Source: Clostridia bacterium (GTDB lineage Bacteria > Bacillota > Clostridia > Oscillospirales > CAG-272). From it: 41,846 nt of DNA. Under the pieces are notes generated by a model, which saw only the letters and a list, made by a program, of their open reading frames with translations, was not told where the DNA came from and did not search any database. Within the stretch, counting starts at the first letter, position 1; each line of letters begins with the position of its first letter. The DNA is taken from contig JAFXHH010000005.1 in NCBI GenBank assembly GCA_017536475.1, positions 1-41,846 of the forward strand, given 5' to 3'. A program made the position numbers and the translations under genes. Shown piece after piece: positions 7,875 through 15,532 of the stretch.

Positions 7875-8432
7875 TCACTCATCCTCATATATCTTATCGT
7901 AATACCACTTTATAGGATTTTCGCAGATATATTTTTTTCTTGTTTCATAATCTTCTCTGTCACGGATGACATGATCATAATAAGAGCGTTGAAAAATATT
8001 GCTACCTATTGTTTTGGTGCAAAATCTTTTAAATGTTGAAACAATATGTGGAAGTGCTTCATTTGCAGGCGTAGGGGACGGCGCCCTCGATGTCCCAGTC
8101 TCTTGTTTTTGAATAAATATTATGGCGTGTATATGATCGGGCATAATCACATATTCATCGAGCGTAACATTTGGAATATTCTCGCTTGATAACAAATATT
8201 TTTCTACAATTTCGCCTAATTCAGTCAATCGTATTTGTGGGACGTCGAGGGCGCCGTCCCCTACGAATTCGAAATTCGTCCTTCCTTTCGTGTCAGCAAC
8301 ATTAGGAATAATTATCTCTGATAAAAGCTTCCTTCTTTCTTTGACACATATCGTAACAAAATACGCTCCAACCGTGCTATAATCAAATTTTTTCAATCGC
8401 GTAGGTTTTCTTTGACTAAAACTCTTATCCAT
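7875..8432 (-). CDS. RAYT (REP-associated tyrosine transposase), Y1/HUH family
   Basis: The 185-residue single-strand transposase is of the IS200/IS605-like TnpA-REP type. It has the N-terminal FDYSTVGAYFVTICVKER block, the HUH pair His100/His102 in MPDHIHAII, the FKRF helix, the catalytic tyrosine in SYYDHVIRD (residue 151 or 152) and the IWKYICENP-like end (KKYICENPIKW). Residues 57-65 and 113-121 are encoded by two 27-nt inverted arms (8238-8264 and 8071-8097), so the gene carries a palindromic element within its own coding sequence. It lies first in the AT-rich three-gene island, 11 nt before the nuclease start. The 85 nt after the upstream M42 gene holds no convincing terminator or promoter, so read-through is possible. 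SD is weak. Confidence 0.88.
   Translation of the reverse strand: MDKSFSQRKPTRLKKFDYSTVGAYFVTICVKERRKLLSEIIIPNVADTKGRTNFEFVGDGALDVPQIRLTELGEIVEKYLLSSENIPNVTLDEYVIMPDHIHAIIFIQKQETGTSRAPSPTPANEALPHIVSTFKRFCTKTIGSNIFQRSYYDHVIRDREDYETRKKYICENPIKWYYDKIYEDE
8071..8264. repeat. Inverted arms of a REP-like palindrome inside the RAYT gene
   Basis: Plus-strand 8071-8097 and 8238-8264 are 27-nt inverted repeats matching at 26 of 27 positions, each with the core GGGGACGGCGCCCTCGA (or its complement). They are about 140 bp apart, GC-rich in AT-rich surroundings, and in frame, encoding GDGALDVP and GTSRAPSP. RAYT enzymes are known to act on REP palindromes. Confidence 0.8.
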
Positions 8433-8517
8433 AGTTAAATTTTCTCTTTTTGCCCACTAAAAAGCCATATTGACTTTACAATTTTGTCCTTATTACTGTT
8501 GTCTTAATCTTTCTCTC

Positions 8518-9513
8518 TTACACGTTCTGAACGAAAGCGACGGCGAGATCAACGCAAGCGTTGACGTCACCCGAGTCGATCATCTCAACGTTGGAGTGGA
8601 TATATCTTGTGGGAATTGAGATAGCGCCCGCGTGCGCGCCTGCACCTGCTCTCTGCATAGAAGCGGTATCTGTGCCACCTGCGAGAAGGATCTCACACTG
8701 ATATTTGATGTCGTTTTCCTTTGCGAGCTCGATCATCTTATCTACTACTAATTTGTCGCAGATAACAGAGCTATCCTTGATCTTTATAGCCGCGCCGCCA
8801 CCTATCGAGCACTCCATGGGCTTCGAGCCAGGGGTGTCACCGGTTGCGGTCACGTCGAACGCGATGCCGTAATCTGCCGCGATTGCAAACGCTGCGGTGA
8901 GAGATCCGCGAATTCCGACCTCCTCCTGAACCGAGAAACAGAAGTAAACGTCGTTCTTGCACTCGGTCTCAGAGAGCTTTTCGGCGATCTTAATAAGCGC
9001 AACACAACCGATGCGGTCGTCCATGGGTCTGCCGCAGATCCTCTTGCCGATCTTCTCAACCGAGGGCTCTGCAACGAAGAAATCGCCAAGCTTGACCTTC
9101 TTTTCAGCTTCTTTCTTATCCTTTGCGCCGATATCGATGTAAACGTTCTCTGCCTTGATCTCGGCAGCGGGAACACCTGCGTTGGGAACGAGCACGCCCT
9201 TTACTCCGCGCTCGGAGACAACGTACGAGAAGCAAGCAGAAACGAAATTGATGCCGCCGATAGTTGTAACACGGATCATTCCCGATTCCTCGATATGAGT
9301 TACCATAAATCCGATCTCGTCCATGTGCGCGCAGAGCATTATCTTCTTTTTGTCCTCAGCGCTACCGCATTTAACTGCTATGAGGTTGCCCATAGCGTCC
9401 TCGTAGACCTTATCGGTAAGAGGGGCAATGTAGCCCATGATCTTGTTGGATATAGAGTGTTCTCTGCCCGAGATCGAGGGGCAGTTGTTAAGAGCCTTCA
9501 ATATGTTAAGCAT
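8518..9513 (-). CDS. M42 family aminopeptidase, copy 1
   Basis: This 331-residue dinuclear metallopeptidase of family M42 (FrvX/glutamyl aminopeptidase type) removes N-terminal residues from peptides in the cytoplasm and usually forms large tetrahedral complexes. All ligand and catalytic motifs are present: CAHMDEIGF (His, Asp), RPMDDRIGC (bridging Asp), QEEVGIRG (catalytic and metal Glu), AFDVTATGD (metal Asp), GGTDTASMQ, and the late metal His in RYIHS. Length is typical. It is the last of three paralogs, 20 nt after copy 2, with AAAGGA as SD. The next gene on this strand is the RAYT island, and no terminator is visible between them. Confidence 0.93.
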   Translation of the reverse strand: MLNILKALNNCPSISGREHSISNKIMGYIAPLTDKVYEDAMGNLIAVKCGSAEDKKKIMLCAHMDEIGFMVTHIEESGMIRVTTIGGINFVSACFSYVVSERGVKGVLVPNAGVPAAEIKAENVYIDIGAKDKKEAEKKVKLGDFFVAEPSVEKIGKRICGRPMDDRIGCVALIKIAEKLSETECKNDVYFCFSVQEEVGIRGSLTAAFAIAADYGIAFDVTATGDTPGSKPMECSIGGGAAIKIKDSSVICDKLVVDKMIELAKENDIKYQCEILLAGGTDTASMQRAGAGAHAGAISIPTRYIHSNVEMIDSGDVNACVDLAVAFVQNV

Positions 9514-9533
9514 TTTTCAAATTCCTTTCCCTT

Positions 9534-10610
9534 TCAAATCTTATTTGCGGTGATCATCGTATATACGAAATTCTTGAGCGAGATATAATCCTCGCTATCC
9601 GCAACGCAAGACGCGCTGTGCATATATCTTACGGGCACTGCAAGCGAGATGACCTTCACTCCCTCGCAGGCGCGCTGGATATTTACCGCACCCGTTTTGC
9701 CCGAGGTGGTTTTCTTGATCTGATATTTCACGTTTCCGTTTTCTGCTTCCTGGATCGCAAGCTCGGTGAGTCTGCGGTCGTATATCGCGCCGCGATCTGC
9801 AAAGGAAATGGCAACTCCCTCGCCAAGCTTGACCGCGCAGGAGGGCTCGCCTGATACCGCATCTCCCGCCTCAACCGAGTCGAGTACTATCGCCGCGTCG
9901 GGCTTTATCGTCTGCGCGGCAACTCGAGTTGCCGAGAAGGAGGTCTCCTCACAGCAGGTGAACGCGAAGTAGACGTCACAAGGCAGCGCCTTTGCGCTCT
10001 CTCTGAAGGAGCGCATGATCTCGATCATAGCCGCGCACGGAATTCTGCCGTCGAGCGCCTTGCCCTTCATATATCTGCCATCCTTGCCGAAAAGCGAGAA
10101 ATTCGAAGCAAAAACTCCAACGTCTCCGATATCAAGCTCGGCTCTCGCCTCGCTCTCGGTGTTCGCACCGATATCAACGTTCATTTTGTATATGGGCGTC
10201 GCGTGCTTTCTCTCCTCGGGCGACTGCATGTGTATCGCCTTGGATGCGACTATTCCCTCAATTCTCTTATCCTCGTCTCCGAGAACGAGATTCCTTCCGC
10301 AAAGTACTCTCGGGTCTATCGAACCGATGGGCGCGATCTTGATATATCCGTCCTCGTCGAAGTCGCGTATCATAACGCCGACCTCATCCATGTGCGCGCA
10401 AACCATGACCTTTCTCGGCTCTGCGGCATTATACTCAAGTCCGCTTCCGCACATTTTCGCGATGACGTTGCCCGCACGGTCCGTACAATACGCGTCGCAG
10501 CAATCGTCGATCTGGGATATGATAAACTCGGCAACGTTGCCCTCACAGCCCGAAGGACCGAAAAGCTCGGACAGCTTGCCTACAAGCTCTGTTCCGTAAT
10601 ATTTTTTCAT
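9534..10610 (-). CDS. M42 family aminopeptidase, copy 2 (divergent)
   Basis: This 358-residue M42 paralog keeps the metal and catalytic residues in CAHMDEVGV, KALDGRIPC, CCEETSFSA, IVLDSVEAGD and the final RYMHS. Two family motifs have drifted: the EEVGLRGA-like stretch reads CEETSFSATR, and the GGTDA-like stretch reads SGKTGAVNIQ. Substrate choice may therefore differ from copy 1, or activity may be low. Its ATG overlaps the TGA of copy 3 (ATGA), so the two are translationally coupled. Copy 1 follows after 20 nt. Confidence 0.9.
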   Translation of the reverse strand: MKKYYGTELVGKLSELFGPSGCEGNVAEFIISQIDDCCDAYCTDRAGNVIAKMCGSGLEYNAAEPRKVMVCAHMDEVGVMIRDFDEDGYIKIAPIGSIDPRVLCGRNLVLGDEDKRIEGIVASKAIHMQSPEERKHATPIYKMNVDIGANTESEARAELDIGDVGVFASNFSLFGKDGRYMKGKALDGRIPCAAMIEIMRSFRESAKALPCDVYFAFTCCEETSFSATRVAAQTIKPDAAIVLDSVEAGDAVSGEPSCAVKLGEGVAISFADRGAIYDRRLTELAIQEAENGNVKYQIKKTTSGKTGAVNIQRACEGVKVISLAVPVRYMHSASCVADSEDYISLKNFVYTMITANKI

Positions 10611-11647
10611 CTTGCAAACACCTCCGCGATCTCCTTGGATTTGATAAACTCGGAAACAAGGTCTGCCAACGCTTTCGCGTCGTCAAGCAACAAAAGCTCG
10701 TTTGCCGTGTGCATGTTGCGAAGGGGCAGACTGCAAAGCACGGTGGGGATTCCCTCGCGTACCGTTCCCGTTGAGTTGGCGTCGGTTCCCGTGCTTCCGG
10801 GCGACGCGCGGAGAGTATATTTGATTCCCTTCTCCTCGCAAAGCTTTGCCGTCATTTTGGTCAGCTTTCTATTGGTTACGGGCGAGATATCGATTGAAAC
10901 ACCCGTGCCGATAGCCGTCCATTTCATTCCCGTCATTTCGGGGATCCAGGAGTTAGTTACGTCCATTACGAGCGCGTAATCGGGATCAATACCGTAAGCT
11001 GCGGGACCTGCGCCAACGCAACCGATCTCCTCTCTAGTTGCAAATACAAAGTATACGTCTGCGACAAGATCAAGACTGTCGACCGCATCGATTCCGTAAA
11101 CGGCACAAGCGCCGCACGCTTTATCGTCGAATGCCTTGCCGACAAGCTTGTCGTTCTTGAGCAGGTGATATTCGCCCTTATAGGAAACAGGTGTACCGAG
11201 GGGACAGAGCTCCTTGAGCTCGTCGTCGGGATATCCCGTATCGATCACAAGCTGATCGATGGGCTTGAGGCTATCGTCGCCGAACCTGCGGTCACTCTCG
11301 GGAGTGGTTGCAAATATTCCGGATATAGTCTCCTTACCAAATATAACGACCTCGCTTGAGGGCAGAAGTCTGGTGTCTACACCGCCGACGTTGGTAACCT
11401 TCAAAAAGCCGCCCTTCTTGTATCCCGTGACCATCATTCCGATCTCGTCGAAGTGACAGTCGATAAGTATTCTGGGCGCGTTTTCCTTGCCGCATTTTTT
11501 GACAAATATGTGATTTCCTATGTTATCGACATAGCTTTCGTCGAATTTTTTTCCCATGATCTCTACAAGCTTGTCCGTGCTGTAGCTTTCGTAGCCCGTT
11601 ACGCTCATAAGAGAGGACAAGGAGATTATCAATTCCTTCAAGTTCAT
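10607..11647 (-). CDS. M42 family aminopeptidase, copy 3
   Basis: This 346-residue M42 paralog has a full set of motifs: DCHFDEIGM, KAFDDKACGA, TREEIGCVGA, LVMDVTNSW, TGTDANSTG and the final metal His in RNMHT. It is the first of the three paralogs, starting 22 nt after the murD stop with AAAGGA as SD, and its stop overlaps the start of copy 2. A trio of co-expressed M42 enzymes could supply subunits with different residue preferences for one mixed complex, as reported for some archaeal TET peptidases; that is inference here. Confidence 0.92.
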   Translation of the reverse strand: MNLKELIISLSSLMSVTGYESYSTDKLVEIMGKKFDESYVDNIGNHIFVKKCGKENAPRILIDCHFDEIGMMVTGYKKGGFLKVTNVGGVDTRLLPSSEVVIFGKETISGIFATTPESDRRFGDDSLKPIDQLVIDTGYPDDELKELCPLGTPVSYKGEYHLLKNDKLVGKAFDDKACGACAVYGIDAVDSLDLVADVYFVFATREEIGCVGAGPAAYGIDPDYALVMDVTNSWIPEMTGMKWTAIGTGVSIDISPVTNRKLTKMTAKLCEEKGIKYTLRASPGSTGTDANSTGTVREGIPTVLCSLPLRNMHTANELLLLDDAKALADLVSEFIKSKEIAEVFAR

Positions 11648-11669
11648 ACTGTTTTCCTTTCGTTGTTCT

Positions 11670-13097
11670 TTATAATCCGTTTATTATCGTCTTAAATTTG
11701 TTGCCGCGCTCCTCGAAATTCTTGAACGCGTCGAAGCTTGCACAAGCAGGAGAAAGCAGTACGATATCTCCTTTTTCTGCCATATTTGCCGCCGCGAGCA
11801 CTGCCTCGTCAAAATTCGGGATATGCTTGACGGCAAGCTTCTCTTTGTCGTAGCTCGGGCATTTTTCTATCTCTGCAAGTATGTGCGGCGCCGATTGTCC
11901 CGTAAGCACTACTGCTTTGACTCTTGTGCACAGATCGATCGCCAAGCCCTCGAAGCTGACGTTTTTTTCAGATCCGCCGCAAATGATAACGGGCGCTTTG
12001 CCAATAGCTGAAAGTGCCGCCGCGGTCCTCGTGGGAGAGGAATCTATCGAGCTGTTATAATATTTTACTCCGTTTCTCTCTCGGACGAATTCAAGCCGAT
12101 GCTCAACGCCGCCGAAGCTTGATGCAACTTTAACTACTGTCTCTGCCGATACAAGTCCTCGCGTTACCGCGATCGCCGCCATATAATTTTCCACGTTATG
12201 TATTCCCGGAAGAAGAATATCCGAAACCTTGAGTATCGGCTCTCTGTCTTTTCCGTCGTCAAAATATATTATTCCGCCGTCCTCATAGACCGCCGAGCAA
12301 TTTTTTTTCAAAATCGGTTCTATTTCTTCGTACGACGAGCGTGTAGACGAAAAATAAGTTGTGCAAACGTCACAGCTTTGGGCAATCCCATGGGTTATTA
12401 CGTTTTCTCTGTTGACTACAAGATGCTCTATTCCCAAATGGCTGCAGATATTTCGCTTTGCCGCTACGTACTCGCCCATATCGGTATGCCAATTAAGATG
12501 ATTGGGCGACATATTCGTTATGACCGCGCGGCTTGGCGACTGCTTCATCGTCTGGAGCTGGAAGCTTGAAAGCTCGACTACCGCTACGTCGTCCTCGGTC
12601 ATCTCAAAGACGAGTGGGAGAAGCGGCGCACCGATGTTTCCACCGACGTAAGCCTTGCCTTTGCCTTTTTTCTCAAGCTCGGTCTTCAAAATCAGGTGTG
12701 TGACGGTCGTTGTCGTGGTCTTGCCGTCCGAACCCGTAATGCCTATTATCAGACAAGGACAGACCTCAAAAAAAAGCTCCATTTCACTCGTCAGCTCTGC
12801 GCCGTTATTGACCGCTTCGGTTATCTCGGGCAGGTCGGGGCGAATACCCGGGGAGCGAAAGATATAGTCTCCGCCAAGAGAGTGAAGATATCCTTCTCCC
12901 ACCGAAAAATTTGCTCCGCGAGAAATAAACTCTTGCGTTTGCTCTTCGTTAAGTATATCCTTATCGCCGTCGTGCACGGTCACTCTCGCACCAGCCGAGA
13001 GAAGTATCTCCACAAGCGGTCGATTTGAGCGTCCGAATCCCAATACTCGACAGTCTTTATCTTTAAATTTCTTGATCAAATAAGTCTTGATATCCAA
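11670..13097 (-). CDS. murD: UDP-N-acetylmuramoyl-L-alanine:D-glutamate ligase
   Basis: The 475-residue Mur ligase adds D-Glu to UDP-MurNAc-L-Ala in peptidoglycan precursor synthesis in the cytoplasm. The N-terminal Rossmann-like domain (VLGFGRSNRPL) is followed by the ATP P-loop GSDGKTTTT (about residue 125 on), the central-domain NMSPNHLNWH, and the C-terminal ligase domain with GGSEKNVSF and LLSPACASFD. TTG at 13097 is preferred because GGAGG stands 5 nt upstream; a longer frame from TTG 13118 lacks an SD. murD lies apart from a dcw cluster and heads an operon with three M42 peptidases. A consensus promoter stands at 13133-13161. Confidence 0.93.
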   Translation of the reverse strand: MDIKTYLIKKFKDKDCRVLGFGRSNRPLVEILLSAGARVTVHDGDKDILNEEQTQEFISRGANFSVGEGYLHSLGGDYIFRSPGIRPDLPEITEAVNNGAELTSEMELFFEVCPCLIIGITGSDGKTTTTTVTHLILKTELEKKGKGKAYVGGNIGAPLLPLVFEMTEDDVAVVELSSFQLQTMKQSPSRAVITNMSPNHLNWHTDMGEYVAAKRNICSHLGIEHLVVNRENVITHGIAQSCDVCTTYFSSTRSSYEEIEPILKKNCSAVYEDGGIIYFDDGKDREPILKVSDILLPGIHNVENYMAAIAVTRGLVSAETVVKVASSFGGVEHRLEFVRERNGVKYYNSSIDSSPTRTAAALSAIGKAPVIICGGSEKNVSFEGLAIDLCTRVKAVVLTGQSAPHILAEIEKCPSYDKEKLAVKHIPNFDEAVLAAANMAEKGDIVLLSPACASFDAFKNFEERGNKFKTIINGL

Positions 13098-13132
13098 AAT
13101 TGCCTCCGATATAAACAATATCGCTATTATAT

Positions 13133-13161
13133 ATTATATAATATTTATCGTCTCGTTGCAA
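13133..13161 (-). promoter_or_regulatory. SigA promoter of the murD-M42 operon
   Basis: On the reverse strand TTGCAA (13156-13161), a 17-nt spacer and TATAAT (13133-13138) stand about 36 nt before the chosen murD start. Confidence 0.65.
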
Positions 13162-13222
13162 GCGAATTGCGAAACTTTTTGGAATTTATCACAAAAAATT
13201 TAAAATTCGGTCATTTTGCCCC

Positions 13223-13251
13223 TTTTCAAATCGACAAATTTATGGTATAAT
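13223..13251 (+). promoter_or_regulatory. Extended -10 promoter of the topoisomerase gene
   Basis: TTTTCA (13223-13228), a 17-nt spacer and TATAAT (13246-13251) preceded by TGG make an extended -10 promoter about 52 nt before the ATG at 13303. It is divergent from the murD promoter. Confidence 0.65.
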
Positions 13252-13302
13252 ACAAGATGTAGTATTATGTATTATCCAGACATTGAAAGGAAGTATCGTT
13301 TA

Positions 13303-15327
13303 ATGGCGCAGGACACCGTTAAAAGCAAAGCATCTCAGCAGTACGACGACAGAAGCATACGTGCCCTCAAGGGTGCAGACCGCGTGCGTAAGCGCCCTGC
13401 GGTAATATTCGGCTCTGACGGACTTGAAGGCTGCGAGCACTCATATTTTGAAATACTCTCCAACGCGGTAGACGAGGCGAGAGAGGGTCACGGAAACGAG
13501 ATCTTGACTATTCTCCACCCCGACCACAGCATAACCGTCGACGACCACGGTCGCGGCGTGCCGCTTGGATACAATAAAAAAGAGGATCGCTGGAACTGGG
13601 ATCTTATTTACTGCGAGCTTTACGCGGGCGGTAAGTACGATAACAACAACGGCGCTTCGGCATACGAATTCTCTCTCGGACTTAACGGTCTCGGAGCTTG
13701 TGCGACTCAGTACAGCTCGGAGTTTATGGACGTTTATTCCTACGACGGCAAAATGGAGCGTCACATCGCGTTCAAAAAGGGCGAGCCCGTGACGGGTGTG
13801 CTTGAGGAAAGAGAGCTTGAGAAAAAGGAAAAACGCACGGGTACGGTCATTCATTGGAAGCCCGATTCCGAGGTCTTTACCGACATCAATATCACTCCCG
13901 AGCGCATCAAGGACATTCTGCACCGTCAGGCAGTCGTTGTCGACGGCGTTACCTTCGTGTTCAGATACACCGATAGCGACGGCAAGGTCGTTGAAGAAAA
14001 ATATTTCTACGAGCACGGTATTTCCGACTATATCAAGGAGATCGTAGGCGACAGCGCAAAGACCGAGCCTGTGCTCTGGCATCTTGAAACACAGGGCCGC
14101 GACCGCGACGATAAGGACGAGTACAAGCTTAAGGCTGACGTGTCCTTCTGCATCTCCAACACCACCAACAGACTTGAATATTATCACTGCGGAAGCTTCC
14201 TTGAATACGGCGGCTCTCCCGACCGCGCAGTCAAGAGCGCGTTTACCTTTGCGCTTGACAAATATATGAAAAGCGCGAACAAATACACAAAGAATGAATC
14301 GAAGATAACCTTCGCTGACGTAGCCGACTGTCTTGTCCTGATAAGCAACAGCTTCTCGACCATGACCTCCTACGAAAACCAGACTAAGAAGGCTATCACA
14401 AACACCTTTATCTACGAGGCGATGAACGAATTTTTGCGTTCAAATCTCGAGATCTTCTTCCTTGAGCATCCCGTTGAGGCCGAGATCATGGCAAATCAGG
14501 TGCTCGTCAACAAGCGAAGCCGCGAGTCCGCCGAAAAAGAGCGTCTTAACATCAAAAAGAAGCTTTCGGGCACGATCGACATCGCAAACCGTGTTGAAAA
14601 ATTCGTAAACTGTCGCTCCAAAGACCCCAACGTGCGCGAGCTTTATATAGTTGAGGGTGATTCGGCACTTACCTCCTGTAAGCTCGGCCGTTCGGCAGAA
14701 ATACAGGCTATAATCCCCGTAAGAGGTAAAACTCTGAACTGTCTTAAGGCAGATTACGACCGAATTTTCAAGAGTGAGATCATCACCGACCTGCTCCGCG
14801 TCATCGGATGCGGCGTTGAGATCGAAAGCAAGAAAAAGGGCGATATTCTTCCCTTTGATCTTGATTCTTTGCGCTGGTCGAAGATCATCATCTGTACCGA
14901 TGCCGACGAGGACGGATTCCAGATCAGAACCCTGCTTCTGACGATGTTCTACCGTCTGCTCCCCACCCTGCTTCGCGAGCAGAGAGTCTACATTGCGGAA
15001 ACTCCGCTTTTTGAGATCACGGTCAAGGAAAAGGGCGGCGAGAAGACCTATTTCGCGTACGACGAATTTGAAAAGGCTGACATTCTCAAGGAGCTTGGCG
15101 ACAAAAAATACACGATTCAGCGCTCCAAGGGTCTTGGTGAGAACGAGCCCGAAATGATGTGGCAGACCACCATGAACCCCGCGACCCGCCGTCTTATTGC
15201 GGTCACGCCCGCGGACGCGCAGAAAACCGAAATGATCTTCGACACCCTGCTTGGTGACAATCTCCCTGCACGTAAGGCGTTTATCGCAGCGCACGGCAAG
15301 GAGTACATGAAGGATCTTGACGTTTAA
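13303..15327 (+). CDS. Type IIA DNA topoisomerase subunit B (GyrB/ParE-like, divergent)
   Basis: The 674-residue ATPase subunit drives strand passage in gyrase or topoisomerase IV. The GHKL ATPase domain shows NAVDEAREG, DDHGRGVP and LGLNGLGA; the transducer domain spans about residues 220-390; the TOPRIM part carries YIVEGDSA and the metal triad in CTDADEDGF; the C-terminal part has QRSKGLGENEPEMMW. Several motifs differ from textbook GyrB: DHGRG for DNGRG, no Gly-rich KFGGGGYKVSGGLHG-type loop, and RSKGLGE for RYKGLGE. It therefore looks like the second, clostridial ParE-like class. No A subunit follows; a terminator and a glycosidase come next. ATG 13303 is chosen because GAAAGGAAG lies about 9 nt upstream, dropping 29 residues that would overlap the promoter. 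Confidence 0.88.
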   Translation: MAQDTVKSKASQQYDDRSIRALKGADRVRKRPAVIFGSDGLEGCEHSYFEILSNAVDEAREGHGNEILTILHPDHSITVDDHGRGVPLGYNKKEDRWNWDLIYCELYAGGKYDNNNGASAYEFSLGLNGLGACATQYSSEFMDVYSYDGKMERHIAFKKGEPVTGVLEERELEKKEKRTGTVIHWKPDSEVFTDINITPERIKDILHRQAVVVDGVTFVFRYTDSDGKVVEEKYFYEHGISDYIKEIVGDSAKTEPVLWHLETQGRDRDDKDEYKLKADVSFCISNTTNRLEYYHCGSFLEYGGSPDRAVKSAFTFALDKYMKSANKYTKNESKITFADVADCLVLISNSFSTMTSYENQTKKAITNTFIYEAMNEFLRSNLEIFFLEHPVEAEIMANQVLVNKRSRESAEKERLNIKKKLSGTIDIANRVEKFVNCRSKDPNVRELYIVEGDSALTSCKLGRSAEIQAIIPVRGKTLNCLKADYDRIFKSEIITDLLRVIGCGVEIESKKKGDILPFDLDSLRWSKIIICTDADEDGFQIRTLLLTMFYRLLPTLLREQRVYIAETPLFEITVKEKGGEKTYFAYDEFEKADILKELGDKKYTIQRSKGLGENEPEMMWQTTMNPATRRLIAVTPADAQKTEMIFDTLLGDNLPARKAFIAAHGKEYMKDLDV

Positions 15328-15334
15328 TTCACAT

Positions 15335-15379
15335 AAAAAACCGAGTCGGGCGATATATTTGCGCAGGGCTCGGTTTTTT
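15335..15379 (+). terminator. Rho-independent terminator after the topoisomerase gene
   Basis: Stem AAAAAACCGAG (15335-15345) pairs with CTCGGTTTTTT (15369-15379), ending in a T-run 8 nt past the stop codon. Confidence 0.85.
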
Positions 15380-15465
15380 AATGTTTTGAACAAATTGAGA
15401 CGAAGTGTCGGCAAACATAACTATCATTCAAGCGAATATAACTATTGTACAATATTTTGTCCTTT

Positions 15466-15500
15466 TTGTGCAAGCAATACTCCAAAAAATATACTATAAT
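15466..15500 (+). promoter_or_regulatory. Probable promoter of the glycosidase gene
   Basis: TTGTGC (15466-15471), an 18-nt spacer and TATACT (15490-15495) are one reading; an overlapping perfect TATAAT sits at 15495-15500 with a poorer -35. Both lie 33-43 nt before the ATG at 15533. Confidence 0.5.
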
Positions 15501-15532
15501 TCAATTATAGAACAAGTTATCGGAGGCGCACT

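Noticed and set aside
14440..15414. 324-codon leftward frame opposite the topoisomerase gene
   Set aside because: Antisense to conserved TOPRIM motifs; the composition is that of a shadow frame.
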